Origin: Massilia frigida
GTDB taxonomy: Bacteria; Pseudomonadota; Gammaproteobacteria; Burkholderiales; Burkholderiaceae_D
DNA length: 64,000 nt
Assembly (NCBI RefSeq): GCF_011682175.1
Contig: NZ_WHJG01000023.1
Span: 57,972 to 121,971, forward strand
Direction of reading: 5' to 3'
In this document: positions 9,118-18,622 of the stretch, in pieces
How positions within the stretch are numbered: position 1 is the first letter of the stretch
Layout: each line of letters starts with the position of its first letter
Translations under genes and position numbers: made by a program
Notes under the pieces: model-generated
The model's database searches: none
What the model saw: the letters and a program-made list of their open reading frames with translations, nothing else
Told to the model about the DNA's origin: nothing

Positions 9118-9135
9118 GCAGCGCCGCGTCCTTGA

Positions 9136-11301
9136 CTAATCGCCGGCCAGCGCCAGCCCGCCCATGGCCGGGTCGCTGACCGAATCCTTGCCCGTTTCCA
9201 CGCGCCCGGCAAAGCGCCGCACGTAGCCGGGCAGTTCCGTCACGCGCACGCTGAAGTCGTACCAGTTGCCGCAGTCGCACAGCGGCCAGGCTTGCTCCGA
9301 CAGCGCACCGGCCGCCACCGTGACGCTCCAGGCCGGCGCGTCGAGATAGGCGTTGGCCTTGAGTACGAAGGTGGCCGCCACGCTGCCATTGTTGCGCAAT
9401 TTGGCCGACACGCCGCCGTTGGCAATGTCGTAGCACACCTGGATTTCCGGCTGCGGCCCCTGGCGCGAGGCGCTGCCGCTGAAGTGGCGGTGAAAGCCGT
9501 TCGGGCCCAGCACCCACAGGTCATACCTGCCCTGCTGGTCGCCCAGCGCCCACACCCCGTTCAAGTCCTTGTTCGCTTCCACCGTGTAGCGCCGTGGCGG
9601 CGTCTGTAACTGGTTCTGGTCGTACACATGGAATACCGCCGCCGCCGCTCCCGTGTTGGAAAACAGCAGCTCGACGTCCACCGTGTCCGGATGCACGCGC
9701 GCACTCACGTGCAGCTCGTACGGCAAGGCGCGCGATGGCCGCGTGCCGCTCGCCTGGGACGGCAGTTCCGGCAAGGGCGGCAAGTCCGGGGTGGTGGTGG
9801 CGCCCAGCGCGCGCGCGCGCGCGGCCAGCGCCTTGGTGTCCGGCAAGGCGCCGGAAAAGGCCGCGCCGTCCGGATCCTTGAAGTTGAATGCACTCATCAG
9901 GTCGCCGCAAACGGCCCGGCGCCACGGGGTGATGCTCGGTTCCATCACCCCGAAGCGCGTTTCGATGAAGCGGATCACGGAAGTGTGGTCAAACACTTGT
10001 GAGTTGACCCAGCCACCCTTGCTCCACGGCGAAATCACATACATCGGCACGCGCGGACCCAGGCCGTAGGGGCGGTGCATGAGCGCGGGCGCTTCCATCG
10101 TTTCGGTGGTGGCGAACTCGTGGTATTCGCCCACGGTGCTGACGGTGGAAGCGCCAGCGAGCACGGCTTGCCTCGCATCGCTGTGCCATTGCACGTACGA
10201 TGGCGCGGCAGGCGGCGGCACGTGATCGAAAAAGCCATCGTTTTCGTCGAACATCAGGAACAGCACGGTCTTGCTCCAGACCTCGGTGTTCGAGGTCAGC
10301 GCGTCCAGCACGGCCGCCGTGTACTCGGCGCCCTGCGCCGGGCTCGATGGCCCGGGATGCTCCGAGCCTTCGGCGGTGGCGACGATGAACGAGACTTGCG
10401 GCAGCTTGTCGGCCTGCACGTCGAGTTTCAGCTGGTCGAGGTCGCGCGTGCTCATGCCCCGTTCGCGCAACTGCGGATCGGAGCCGGGCACATTGGCAAA
10501 GGCATCGCGGAAGCGCCTGAAGCCGGCCAGCGGGTTGTCGGTGAAGTTGTCGGCCATGTTCTGGTACACCTGCCAGCGTATGCCGGCCGCCTGCAGCCGC
10601 TCCGGATAAGTGATCCAGGCGTAGCCGCCGCTGGGATCGTGCTCGACGCTGTCGTAGCTGTTGCCGATCACGGGGCCGTTACCCTGCTTGAGCGGGTCAT
10701 TGGCGCCGCTCCAGGCAAACACGCGGTTCGGATTGGTGCCGCCCTGGAACGCGCTGTGATAGGCGTCGCAAATCGTAAACGCGTTGGCCAGCGCGAACTG
10801 GAAAGGAATATCGGCTTCCTTGTAGTACCCCATCGAATGGTTTTGCTTGTGCGCCGGCCAGTTGGCCAGGATGCCGTGGTTCCACGCGTACTGCGCGTTC
10901 GGCCAGCTGTGCGGCGTGCCGGCCACCCGCATCGCATTGAAGCTTTGCTGGGTATTTAAGTGGAAGGGCGCGATCACGCGCGGCGCCGCCGCCACGCTGT
11001 CGTTGAGCTGGTACCAGACCCGGTGCTTGCCCATCGCGGCCGATGCCGGCAGCGGGATCGGGAAACGGTCGCCGAAACCGCGCACCCCTTTCAGGGTGCC
11101 GAAATAATGGTCGAAGGAACGGTTTTCCTGCATCAGGATGACGATGTGCTCGACATCCCTGATGGTGCCGGTGCGGTTGTTGGCCGCGACCGCGAGGGCC
11201 CTGCCTATCGCGGGCGGAAACATGGAGAGCGCCGCGGCGCTGCCGCCAATGCGGGCGGCCTTGCGCAAGAACGCGCGTCTGCTGTTGGGTGTGATCGTCA
11301 T
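9136..11301 (-). CDS. Phosphocholine-specific phospholipase C (Tat-exported)
   Basis: A 721-residue protein whose N-terminus is a Tat signal (RRAFLRKAARIGG). It matches the bacterial phosphoesterase/phospholipase C family: MQENRSFDHYFGTLKGVRGF near the start, TPHSWPNAQYAWNHG, FMLFDENDGFFDHV-type acidic metal site (LFLMFDENDGFFDH), then HRPYGLGPRVPMYVISPWSKGG. Two C-terminal beta-sandwich domains typical of PlcN/PlcH-like enzymes follow (YELHVSAR..., and the last ~80 residues). It would hydrolyse phosphatidylcholine-type lipids in the periplasm or outside the cell, for phosphate/choline acquisition or lipid attack. A small lipoprotein-like gene lies upstream on the same strand. Confidence 0.88.
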   Translation of the reverse strand: MTITPNSRRAFLRKAARIGGSAAALSMFPPAIGRALAVAANNRTGTIRDVEHIVILMQENRSFDHYFGTLKGVRGFGDRFPIPLPASAAMGKHRVWYQLNDSVAAAPRVIAPFHLNTQQSFNAMRVAGTPHSWPNAQYAWNHGILANWPAHKQNHSMGYYKEADIPFQFALANAFTICDAYHSAFQGGTNPNRVFAWSGANDPLKQGNGPVIGNSYDSVEHDPSGGYAWITYPERLQAAGIRWQVYQNMADNFTDNPLAGFRRFRDAFANVPGSDPQLRERGMSTRDLDQLKLDVQADKLPQVSFIVATAEGSEHPGPSSPAQGAEYTAAVLDALTSNTEVWSKTVLFLMFDENDGFFDHVPPPAAPSYVQWHSDARQAVLAGASTVSTVGEYHEFATTETMEAPALMHRPYGLGPRVPMYVISPWSKGGWVNSQVFDHTSVIRFIETRFGVMEPSITPWRRAVCGDLMSAFNFKDPDGAAFSGALPDTKALAARARALGATTTPDLPPLPELPSQASGTRPSRALPYELHVSARVHPDTVDVELLFSNTGAAAAVFHVYDQNQLQTPPRRYTVEANKDLNGVWALGDQQGRYDLWVLGPNGFHRHFSGSASRQGPQPEIQVCYDIANGGVSAKLRNNGSVAATFVLKANAYLDAPAWSVTVAAGALSEQAWPLCDCGNWYDFSVRVTELPGYVRRFAGRVETGKDSVSDPAMGGLALAGD

Positions 11302-11342
11302 GGTCGGTAAAGCCTATCGGGTGGCGCGGGGGAAAACCGCGC

Positions 11343-11558
11343 TCATGGGGCGCAGCGCATGCTGGCGGACTTGGCGCTGCAGGCGCGCGAAGGGTCGGCG
11401 GCGCCAGGCGCGGGCGCGGGATTGTGCGCCACCGGCGTGGACGGGGCCGGGTCGTCGTTGCCGCAGGCGACAAGGCTGGCGCCCATCAGCGCGGCAAACA
11501 GGATGCGCGCAGCCAGCGGCATCGAACGGGGTCTTGGCGTGTAGTACAACATGAGCAT
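11343..11558 (-). CDS. Small putative lipoprotein
   Basis: A 71-residue frame starting at ATG 11558 with AGGAAAG 5 bp upstream on the coding strand. It has a hydrophobic segment followed by a lipobox-like LVAC and a short Pro/Ala/Asp-rich tail with two further cysteines. It lies 41 bp upstream of the phospholipase C gene on the same strand and is probably cotranscribed. Its N-terminus (MLMLYYTPRPRS) is long for a lipoprotein; an internal ATG at 11522 would give a more standard signal peptide. No family was recognised. Confidence 0.5.
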   Translation of the reverse strand: MLMLYYTPRPRSMPLAARILFAALMGASLVACGNDDPAPSTPVAHNPAPAPGAADPSRACSAKSASMRCAP

Positions 11559-12008
11559 GTCTTTCCTGGAAAATCATCTGGATCACAATCTATCGGACAA
11601 GCATAAAAGATAATATTGCCCTAATGTTACGACAAAGTGACTTCCGGGTGACTGCGCAATGACACATTATTTCCAGATATCCATTTTGGGCGCGCGCCGG
11701 CCTGTTGCTTTTCAGGCGGACCGCAGCGATTTCCGCCGCCACCGGCATCCAGTAATTGACTCTCCAATTTCTATAAAGTAATCTTTTTCATCGATATGTC
11801 ATTTCCGGCCTGACAGCGGCGCCGATGCCGCTTTGCCGTCAAGCCGCCGGCGGCTGGCCGCGCTCACCCGCGCAAGGCACACCGGCAAGCCCGCAGCGAT
11901 GCCGGCGCAATCGCTTTCTGTCGCCAGCCAGCCCCGGTGGCTTTCCAACAGCATCACGGAGCGCGGCGCCGATGCCGGGCTCGCAGAATGCACGTAAAGG
12001 ATGTTGCC
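11559..12008. other. Divergent intergenic region, promoters expected
   Basis: 450 bp between the lipoprotein/phospholipase operon (minus) and the chemoreceptor gene (plus). AT-richer stretches at ~11580-11640 and ~11755-11800 are the likely promoter areas. A TAAAGTAA...CGATAT stretch at 11774 resembles a flagellar sigma-28 promoter, but its spacing is about 3 bp too short. No gene was seen. Confidence 0.45.
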
Positions 12009-13625
12009 ATGAGTATTCCCTTTCTTGAATCGATGAGCATCGCCAGGAAGCTCGCCACCCTGATCATCAGCAGCATCGTCGGCATCGCGGTGCTGACCGC
12101 CCTGTTCCTGGTATCCGAGAGGCGCCTCATCCTGGAGGAACGTGAAAACAATGTGCGCCAGGCTGTCGAAACCGCGCACGGGGTCGTCGCCTACTATCAC
12201 GGCCTGGCCGAAAAAGGCGGCATGACCCAGGCCGAGGCGCAGAAAAACGCCCTGGCCGCCATCAAGGTGCTGCGCTACAGCAAGACCGAATACTTCTGGG
12301 TCCAGGACCAGACGCCCGTGGTGCTGATGCATCCGATCAAGCCGGCGCTCGACAACACCAACGTCAGCGCCAACACGGACCCGACCGGCAAACACCTCTT
12401 CGTCGAATTCGCCGACATCGTCAAGGCCAGCGGCGCCGGCTTCTCGTTCTACATGTGGCCCAAGCCGGGCAGCGACGATCCGGTCCAGAAAGTGTCCTAC
12501 GTCAAGGGCTTCGCGCCCTGGGGCTGGATCGTCGGCTCGGGCGTGTACATCGATACCGTCGACACCGCCATCCGCGCGCGCCTGCTCACCTTTTCGCTGG
12601 GCGCACTGGCGCTGGCCGGGCTGCTGCTCGCGCTCGGCCTGGTGATCGGGCGCGGCCTGCTGCGCCAGCTCGGCGGCGAGCCTGGCTATGCGGCCGGCAT
12701 CGCGCGCAGCATCGCCGAAGGCGATCTGAGCATTAATATCGACCTCAAGCACGACGATACCAGCAGCCTGCTGCACGGCATCCGCACCATGCGCGACGAC
12801 CTGGCCAAGATTGTCATGCAGGTGCGCATGGGCACCGATACCATCGCCACCGCGTCGAGCCAGATCGCGTCCGGCAACCTCGACCTGTCCTCGCGCACCG
12901 AGCAGCAAGCCAGTTCGCTGGAAGAAACCGCAGCCTCGATGGAAGAGCTGACCGGCACCGTCAAGCAAAACTCGGACAATGCGCGCCAGGCCAACCAGCT
13001 GGCCGCCACCGCCTCCGAGGTGGCCATGAAGGGCGGCGTGGTGGTGGCCCAGGTGGTCGACACCATGGCCTCGATCAACGACTCGTCGCGCAAAATCGTC
13101 GACATCATCAGCGTCATCGATGGCATCGCCTTCCAGACCAATATCCTGGCGCTGAACGCGGCGGTGGAAGCGGCGCGCGCCGGCGAACAGGGCCGCGGTT
13201 TTGCCGTGGTCGCCTCGGAAGTGCGCAACCTGGCCCAGCGCAGCGCCGCGGCCGCCAAGGAAATCAAGGCGCTGATCGGCGACTCGGTCGAGAAGGTATC
13301 GGTCGGCAACAAGCTGGTGGCCGACGCCGGCGGCACCATGGACAATGTGGTGGCCAGCGTGCGCCGCGTGACCGACATCATGGCCGAGATTTCAGCCGCC
13401 AGCCACGAGCAGAGCGCCGGCATCGCCCAGGTTAACCAGGCCATCGCCCAGATGGATGCGGCGACCCAGCAGAATGCCGCGCTGGTCGAGCAAGCCGCCG
13501 CCGCCGCCGGGAGCATGCAGGACCAGGCCGCGCGCCTGTCGCAGGTGGTCGGCGTGTTCCGCCTGGACGGCATGGGCGGCAGCGGCGCCCCGGGACGCGC
13601 GCCACGCCAGGGACGGCTGAGCTGA
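12009..13625 (+). CDS. Methyl-accepting chemotaxis protein with Cache sensor
   Basis: A 538-residue receptor starting at ATG 12009, with AAAGGA 7 bp upstream. A transmembrane helix at ~14-34 is followed by a periplasmic single-Cache domain ([41 protein letters not shown]), a second membrane helix (~195-215), a HAMP region, and a long signalling domain. The cytoplasmic hairpin tip reads [20 protein letters not shown], with [16 protein letters not shown] in the distal helix. No C-terminal NWETF-type CheR/CheB tether is present. It would sense a small ligand (this Cache class often binds organic acids) and control a CheA kinase not encoded here. Confidence 0.93.
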   Translation: MSIPFLESMSIARKLATLIISSIVGIAVLTALFLVSERRLILEERENNVRQAVETAHGVVAYYHGLAEKGGMTQAEAQKNALAAIKVLRYSKTEYFWVQDQTPVVLMHPIKPALDNTNVSANTDPTGKHLFVEFADIVKASGAGFSFYMWPKPGSDDPVQKVSYVKGFAPWGWIVGSGVYIDTVDTAIRARLLTFSLGALALAGLLLALGLVIGRGLLRQLGGEPGYAAGIARSIAEGDLSINIDLKHDDTSSLLHGIRTMRDDLAKIVMQVRMGTDTIATASSQIASGNLDLSSRTEQQASSLEETAASMEELTGTVKQNSDNARQANQLAATASEVAMKGGVVVAQVVDTMASINDSSRKIVDIISVIDGIAFQTNILALNAAVEAARAGEQGRGFAVVASEVRNLAQRSAAAAKEIKALIGDSVEKVSVGNKLVADAGGTMDNVVASVRRVTDIMAEISAASHEQSAGIAQVNQAIAQMDAATQQNAALVEQAAAAAGSMQDQAARLSQVVGVFRLDGMGGSGAPGRAPRQGRLS

Positions 13626-13682
13626 AGCGCCACGCCGGGCGCCTGTCAATACAGCGCGCCCGCGCTCCGGGTGGCCTGACGG

Positions 13683-13725
13683 CATGGGGACGACACGCCT
13701 TTTAAACGGCACCCCCGTCCCCATG
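13683..13725. repeat. REP-like inverted repeat
   Basis: Perfect 10-bp arms CATGGGGACG (13683-13692) and CGTCCCCATG (13716-13725) flank a 23-bp loop between the chemoreceptor and the oxidoreductase genes. It has no T tract, so it is a dispersed palindrome or weak terminator rather than a clear intrinsic terminator. Confidence 0.5.
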
Positions 13726-13790
13726 TGGGTAAGACTGCGCTGCCCAAGCAGAGGCCGCGCCGCCCCCCCTACCGTCCCAAGGCACAGATA

Positions 13791-14789
13791 ATGATTCCCT
13801 TTTCCGTACTCGACCTGTCCCCGATCACCCAAGGCAGCAACGCGCGCGTCTCGTTCCAGAACACGCTCGACCTGGCGCAGCATGCCGAACGCTGGGGCTT
13901 TAACCGCTACTGGCTGGCCGAACACCACGGCATGCCGGGCATCGCCAGCGCCGCCACCGCCGTGCTGCTCGGTTATGTGGCTGGCGGCACCACCACCATC
14001 CGGGTCGGCGCCGGCGGCGTCATGCTGCCGAACCACTCGCCGCTGGTCATCGCCGAGCAGTTCGGCACGCTCGAGTCGCTGTATCCCGGCCGCATCGACC
14101 TGGGCCTGGGGCGCGCTCCCGGCTCGGACCAGGCCACCGCGCGCGCCATGCGCCGCAACCTGCAATCGGACGCCGACGAATTTCCGCAAGACGTGGCCGA
14201 GCTGATGGATTACTTTGCCGAGACCGCGCGCCGCCCGGTCATGGCCGTGCCCGGCGCGGGCCTGAAGGTGCCGGTCTGGATCCTCGGGTCGAGCCTGTTC
14301 GGCGCCCAGCTGGCCGCCCACCTGGGCTTGCCGTACGCCTTCGCCTCGCACTTCGCCCCGGCCCAGATGATGCAGGCGGTGGACTTGTACCGCGCCCAGT
14401 TCCGCCCGTCGGCCCAGCTCGACAAGCCCTACGTGATGCTCGGCTTTAACGTGTTCGCCGCCGATACCGACGACCAGGCCGCGCTGCTGGCCACCTCGAT
14501 GCAGCAAGCGTTCGTGAACCTGCGCAGCGGCCGCCCGGGACGCCTGCAGCCGCCGCTGTCCGGCTACCTCGACGCCCTGGGCCCGCAGGAACGCGCCATG
14601 CTCGACCAGGTTCTGTCGTGCTCGGCCATCGGCGCGCCGGACACGGTCGCGCGCCAGCTGCGCCAGTTCATCGAGCGCACCGGCGCCGACGAGCTGATGA
14701 TCACCTCGCAAGTGTTCGACCACCAGGCTCGCCTGCATTCCTACGAGATCGTCGGCCAGATCCATGCCGCCGCGCACGCGATGGCCTGA
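13791..14789 (+). CDS. LLM-class flavin-dependent oxidoreductase (luciferase-like)
   Basis: A 332-residue protein. ATG 13791 is chosen because [12 protein letters not shown] is the standard N-terminus of the MsnO8/bacterial luciferase-like group; AAGG lies 8 bp upstream. Family motifs include the first strand and loop ([11 protein letters not shown]), [42 protein letters not shown], and [13 protein letters not shown]. It is a TIM-barrel FMN-dependent monooxygenase or reductase, soluble and cytoplasmic. The substrate is unknown. It stands alone, 57 bp upstream of dps, on the same strand. Confidence 0.9.
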   Translation: MIPFSVLDLSPITQGSNARVSFQNTLDLAQHAERWGFNRYWLAEHHGMPGIASAATAVLLGYVAGGTTTIRVGAGGVMLPNHSPLVIAEQFGTLESLYPGRIDLGLGRAPGSDQATARAMRRNLQSDADEFPQDVAELMDYFAETARRPVMAVPGAGLKVPVWILGSSLFGAQLAAHLGLPYAFASHFAPAQMMQAVDLYRAQFRPSAQLDKPYVMLGFNVFAADTDDQAALLATSMQQAFVNLRSGRPGRLQPPLSGYLDALGPQERAMLDQVLSCSAIGAPDTVARQLRQFIERTGADELMITSQVFDHQARLHSYEIVGQIHAAAHAMA

Positions 14790-14846
14790 AATCGCCTATA
14801 TTCTCCACCCTTTTCCCATCCACGCCTCATACAGGAGCATAGACCC

Positions 14847-15341
14847 ATGAACAGCAAAACCTCGCCAGCCCCCATGGTCGACCTCGGCATTGCCGACGCC
14901 GACCGCAAGCAGATCGTCGAAGGCCTGTCGCGCCTGCTCGCCGACAGCTACACCCTGTACCTGAAGACCCACCAGTACCACTGGAACGTCACCGGTCCCA
15001 TGTTCCAGACCCTGCACACCATGTTCATGACCCTGTACAACGAGCAGTGGCTGGCGGTCGACCTGATCGCCGAGCGCATCCGCGCGCTGGGTGAGCTGGC
15101 GCCCGGTTCCTACCAGCAGTTCGCCGCCCTGACCACGATCAAGCCGACCAGCGGCACACCCAACGCCAAGGACATGATCCGCGACCTGATGGAAGGCCAG
15201 GCCAGCGTGGTGCGCACCGCGCGCGCCCTGTTCAGCGTGGCCGAGCAAGCCAACGACCAGCCTACCTGCGACCTGCTGACCCAGCGCATGCAAACGCACG
15301 AAAAATACGCTTGGATGCTGCGCAGCCTGCTGGAAGACTGA
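14847..15341 (+). CDS. dps: Dps-family DNA-binding ferritin
   Basis: A 164-residue protein with AGGAG 9 bp before ATG 14847. It has the typical Dps length and the inter-subunit ferroxidase-site region: KTHQYHWNVTGPMFQTLHTMF followed by NEQWLAVDLIAERIRALGE. The N-terminal tail has only a few basic residues, so DNA binding may be modest. Dps dodecamers oxidise and store iron with hydrogen peroxide and protect DNA under starvation and oxidative stress. It sits among other stress genes (DJ-1/Hsp31-like, Hsp20 pair). Confidence 0.95.
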   Translation: MNSKTSPAPMVDLGIADADRKQIVEGLSRLLADSYTLYLKTHQYHWNVTGPMFQTLHTMFMTLYNEQWLAVDLIAERIRALGELAPGSYQQFAALTTIKPTSGTPNAKDMIRDLMEGQASVVRTARALFSVAEQANDQPTCDLLTQRMQTHEKYAWMLRSLLED

Positions 15342-15480
15342 TCGCCCGGCGCCGGCCGTGACCACGTGCCCGGCCGGCGCCCGCCTGTTGCAACACATCG
15401 CATCAAGCGCACGCGCCGTCCCGATGCTGCATCGCAGCATGCTAGTATTGAGCAATCAATCACTTTCCCCGGGCCGGCAG

Positions 15481-16251
15481 ATGAAACGTGTGATTTTCAA
15501 CCAGAAGGGTGGCGTCGGCAAGTCGACGATCGCGGTCAACCTGGCGGCCATCGCGGCCCAGCAGGGCAAGAAAACCCTGCTGATCGACATCGATCCGCAA
15601 TGCAACGCCAGCCGCTACCTGCTCGGCGCGGCCATGAACGAGGTGACGCCGACCATGGGCGCCTACTTCGAGCAAATGCTCAACTTCATCGTCTTTCCCA
15701 AACCGGCCAGCGAGTTCGTGCACCCCACGCCGTTCGAGAACCTCTCGCTCATGGTGTCGCACCCGGAGCTGGGCGACCTGCAAGCCAAGCTCGAATCGCG
15801 CCACAAGATCTACAAGCTGCGCGACACCCTGACCGAGCTGGCCAGGGACTTCGACGAGATTTTCGTCGACACCCCGCCCGCCTACAACTTCTTCACCCAG
15901 TCGGCGCTGATCGCCGCCGAGCGCTGCCTGATTCCTTTCGACTGCGACGATTTTTCGCGCCAGGCGCTGTACACCCTGGTGGCCAACGTGGCCGAGATCA
16001 AGGCCGACCACAACCCCGCGCTCGAGATCGAAGGCATCATCGTCAACCAGTTCCAGGCGCGCGCCCGGCTGCCGCAGCGCCTGGTGGACGAACTGAGCGC
16101 GGAAGGCTTGCCGGTGCTCGGCAACAAGCTGTCGAGTTCGATCCGCATCCGCGAATCGCACGACCGCAACCTGCCCATGATCCACCTCGACCCGCGCCAC
16201 AAGCTGAGCCAGGAAATGCTGGCCCTGTACCACGAACTGCAAGCCGCATGA
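15481..16251 (+). CDS. Orphan ParA/MinD-type ATPase
   Basis: A 256-residue cytoplasmic ATPase starting at ATG 15481. The deviant Walker A motif KGGVGKST spans residues 9-16, the switch region is LLIDIDPQCNASRYLL, and Walker B is EIFVDTPPAYNFFT. No ParB, parS-like repeats or replication genes are adjacent, so this is not an obvious chromosome or plasmid partition locus. Orphan ParA proteins often position other cargo such as chemoreceptor arrays or flagella. The start lacks a strong ribosome-binding site, but no alternative fits better. Confidence 0.88.
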   Translation: MKRVIFNQKGGVGKSTIAVNLAAIAAQQGKKTLLIDIDPQCNASRYLLGAAMNEVTPTMGAYFEQMLNFIVFPKPASEFVHPTPFENLSLMVSHPELGDLQAKLESRHKIYKLRDTLTELARDFDEIFVDTPPAYNFFTQSALIAAERCLIPFDCDDFSRQALYTLVANVAEIKADHNPALEIEGIIVNQFQARARLPQRLVDELSAEGLPVLGNKLSSSIRIRESHDRNLPMIHLDPRHKLSQEMLALYHELQAA

Positions 16252-16327
16252 AAAGCTGCTGGACGACGCCGCAACGACATCTGTGCCACACTGCCAGGAT
16301 TGCTTCTTTCCCAACACTGGAGTCCAC

Positions 16328-17002
16328 ATGAATGTATTGATGGTATTGACCTCGCACGATCAACTGGGCGACACCGGTCACAAGACCGGCTTCTGGCTCG
16401 AAGAATTCGCGGCGCCGTACTACGTGCTCAAGGACAAGGGCGTCAGCGTCGTGCTGGCCTCGCCGGCCGGCGGCCAGCCGCCGCTCGACCCCAAGAGCGA
16501 TGAGCCCGATGCGCAAACCGACGCCACGCGCCGCTTCAAGCAAGACCCGGCGGCGCAAGCGGCCCTGGCCGCCACGCTCAAGCTGGCCGATATCAAGGCC
16601 GCCGAATTCGACGCCGTGTTCTATCCGGGCGGCCATGGTCCCCTGTGGGACCTGGCCGAAGACAAGCAGTCGATCAGCCTGATCGAAACCATGATCGCCG
16701 CCGGCAAGCCGGTCGCCGCCGTCTGCCATGCCCCCGGCGTGCTGCGCCATGTCAAGGGTCCGGATGGCAAGCCGCTGGTCGCCGGCAAGCGCGTCACCGG
16801 TTTCACCAACACCGAAGAAGAAGCGGTCGGCCTGACCAAGGTGGTGCCGTTCCTGGTGGAAGACATGCTCAAGGAACACGGCGGCATCTACTCCAAAGGC
16901 CCGGACTGGGCCTCGTACGTGCTGACCGACGGCTTGCTGGTCACCGGCCAGAATCCGGCCTCGTCGGAAGCGGGCGCCGAAGCCCTGCTCAAGCTGCTGT
17001 AA
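16328..17002 (+). CDS. DJ-1/PfpI protein, Hsp31/glyoxalase III-like
   Basis: A 224-residue cytoplasmic protein starting at ATG 16328 after GGAG. Features of the Hsp31-like branch are visible: LTSHDQLGDTGHKTGFWLEE (Glu at the start of the fold), FYPGGHGPLWDL, and nucleophile Cys133-His134 in AVCHAPG. The C-terminal GLLVTGQNPASS motif is conserved. Members act as glutathione-independent glyoxalase III or protein deglycases/chaperones that handle methylglyoxal stress. It stands alone; a GC-rich hairpin follows. Confidence 0.9.
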   Translation: MNVLMVLTSHDQLGDTGHKTGFWLEEFAAPYYVLKDKGVSVVLASPAGGQPPLDPKSDEPDAQTDATRRFKQDPAAQAALAATLKLADIKAAEFDAVFYPGGHGPLWDLAEDKQSISLIETMIAAGKPVAAVCHAPGVLRHVKGPDGKPLVAGKRVTGFTNTEEEAVGLTKVVPFLVEDMLKEHGGIYSKGPDWASYVLTDGLLVTGQNPASSEAGAEALLKLL

Positions 17003-17011
17003 AGTCCCCCC

Positions 17012-17049
17012 TGCCGCGTGGCGCGCACCAGTTTCGCGCCACGGCGGCA
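17012..17049. terminator. GC-rich hairpin after the Hsp31-like gene
   Basis: Near-complementary arms TGCCGCGTGGCGCG (17012-17025) and CGCGCCACGGCGGCA (17035-17049), with a ~9-nt loop, start 10 bp after the stop codon. There is no T tract, so termination strength is uncertain. Confidence 0.5.
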
Positions 17050-17162
17050 CACATCTTTGATCAAGCGCAAACACGCGCCGCCGAAACGCCCGCGCGTCAC
17101 ATGACGGCGAACCTCGCCCGGGGCGCAAGGTCAAACTCCCATTATCCACACGGGAGAACACC

Positions 17163-17606
17163 ATGATGATGTATCGATCCATGTTTCCTGGCGATGTCTT
17201 TGGCGAGATGGACCGCCTTCAGCGCGACATCGAGCAAGCCTTCGACCTGGGACCCAGCATCCGCGGCCTTGGCCGTGGCGGCTTCCCCGCGCTCAACGTC
17301 GGCAGCACGCCGCACAGCGTGGAGATGGTCGCGTTTGTCCCCGGGCTCGACCCGGCCTCGATCGAGGTGCAGCTCGAACAAGGGGTACTGACCATCGCCG
17401 GCGAGCGTGCCGACGACTTGTCGAGCGCGCAGCAGCACGCCACGGTACACATCAACGAGCGCTTCGCGGGCCGCTTCAAGCGGGTTGTCAGCCTGCCTGA
17501 GGACATCGACCCCGAATCGGTGGCGGCACACTACCGCGACGGCGTCCTGCACGTCAGCGTGGCGCGCCGCGAGGCAAGCCAGCCGCGCCGCATTTCAGTG
17601 CACTGA
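17163..17606 (+). CDS. Small heat shock protein Hsp20/alpha-crystallin
   Basis: A 147-residue protein with GGGAG before ATG 17163. The N-terminal arm (MFPGDVFGEMDRLQRDIEQAF) is followed by an alpha-crystallin domain at ~45-138: VEMVAFVPGLDPASIEVQLEQ, LTIAGERA, RFKRVVSLPEDIDPESVAAHYRDGVLHV. The C-terminal ISVH supplies a short I-x-V-type anchor. It is an ATP-independent holdase chaperone. It lies 13 bp upstream of a second hsp20 gene in a probable operon. No ROSE-like element was identified, but none was modelled. Confidence 0.93.
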   Translation: MMMYRSMFPGDVFGEMDRLQRDIEQAFDLGPSIRGLGRGGFPALNVGSTPHSVEMVAFVPGLDPASIEVQLEQGVLTIAGERADDLSSAQQHATVHINERFAGRFKRVVSLPEDIDPESVAAHYRDGVLHVSVARREASQPRRISVH

Positions 17607-17619
17607 CCGGGAGGGCAGC

Positions 17620-18351
17620 ATGACAACCAAGGAAAACGAACACGGCGGCACGGCGGGAGCTGGCGGCCAGGCAGGCAATCCGGCACCCATGGGCAATCCG
17701 GCCGATGCAGGGATCGCCGGCAGTACGGGCGGCATCGGCAATGCCGGCGCTGGCAGCAGCGCCACTAGTGGCGCCGGCAGCGAGGCAGGCGGCGAAGCGA
17801 TAAGCGGATCGGGCGCAGGCGGCGGTGCGGCCGGTGGTTCTGCCAGCACTGGCAGCGGCCAGGGCAGTGCGGCGATGGCAGACGGAACCCGGAGCGGTCA
17901 AGGCGCTGCGGCCATGGAAGATGGCAACGCTAGCGCCCAGGGCACTGCGGAAGCGGGCGCCGGCGCGCTGACCCAATCCCGCTCCACAGACCAGACCGGC
18001 GGCACCGCCCTCGCCCGCAGCGGCGTCCTGATACCGCCGGTGGATGTGATCGAAGACGCCAACGGCATCACGCTGCTGGCCGACATACCAGGCGTCTCCC
18101 GGGACCAGCTCGACCTGCGCCTCGAAACGAACAGCCTCACCATCAATGGCACCGTGTCGCTCGACGTGCCGCCGGAAATGGAATCGCGCTACGCCGAGGT
18201 CAAGCACCAGCACTACCAGCGCAGCTTCGCGCTGTCCAGGGAGCTCGACGGCGAGCAGGCGAGCGCGGAGCTGAACCATGGCGTGCTCAAGATCCGCATC
18301 CCCAAGGCCGCGCACGCCCAGCCGCGCAGGGTTCAGATCAACGTCGCCTAG
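17620..18351 (+). CDS. Hsp20 protein with long Gly/Ala/Ser-rich N-terminal extension
   Basis: A 243-residue protein starting at ATG 17620 after GGGAGG. Residues ~8-118 are a low-complexity Gly/Ala/Ser/Asn segment (GTAGAGGQAG, GSGAGGGAAGGSAS, GQGSAAMAD). Residues ~135-243 are an alpha-crystallin domain (VDVIEDANGITLLADIPGV, LTINGTVSLD, YQRSFALSRELDGEQASAEL, GVLKIRIPK). The C-terminal RRVQINVA holds the I-x-V-like anchor. Short Hsp20 N-terminal arms are usual; a ~110-residue disordered arm is not. It is cotranscribed with the first hsp20. The stop codon lies inside the first unit of a 12-bp tandem repeat. Confidence 0.88.
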   Translation: MTTKENEHGGTAGAGGQAGNPAPMGNPADAGIAGSTGGIGNAGAGSSATSGAGSEAGGEAISGSGAGGGAAGGSASTGSGQGSAAMADGTRSGQGAAAMEDGNASAQGTAEAGAGALTQSRSTDQTGGTALARSGVLIPPVDVIEDANGITLLADIPGVSRDQLDLRLETNSLTINGTVSLDVPPEMESRYAEVKHQHYQRSFALSRELDGEQASAELNHGVLKIRIPKAAHAQPRRVQINVA

Positions 18352-18400
18352 CGCGTCGCCTAGCGCGTCGCCTAGCGCGTCGCCTAGCGCCTCGCCTAGC
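18342..18400 (+). repeat. 12-bp tandem repeat (about 5 copies)
   Basis: Units of GCGTCGCCTAGC repeat with a 12-bp period from within the hsp20 stop codon to 18400: a partial unit 18342-18352, three exact units 18353-18388, and one unit with a single change 18389-18400. The reverse complement of the same unit forms the array at 57704-57775. Confidence 0.85.
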
Positions 18401-18622
18401 GCCAGCGCACGGGCGCAGGCCAGCAATGCATGCTGGCCTGGCTACCCCGGATCGGATCCGGTCCGGGCGGCGTGCGTGCGTTCCGTTCAGTGACGTATCC
18501 CCTCATCGCGCGGCATGCAATGCACGCCACTGTACGTACGCGCCCCATCCATGTATTATCCGGCGCGGTACCCGCCCATGGGCGGGACGACTGGTCAAAA
18601 CAACTATAACGAAAGAGAACTC

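Noticed and set aside
11774..11800. Sigma-28-like promoter TAAAGTAA...CGATAT upstream of the chemoreceptor
   Set aside because: Spacing between the two elements is about 3 bp shorter than in known sigma-28 promoters, so it is not reported as a promoter.
18342..18400. 12-bp tandem repeat as a CRISPR array
   Set aside because: Units are directly adjacent with no spacers and no Cas genes are nearby.
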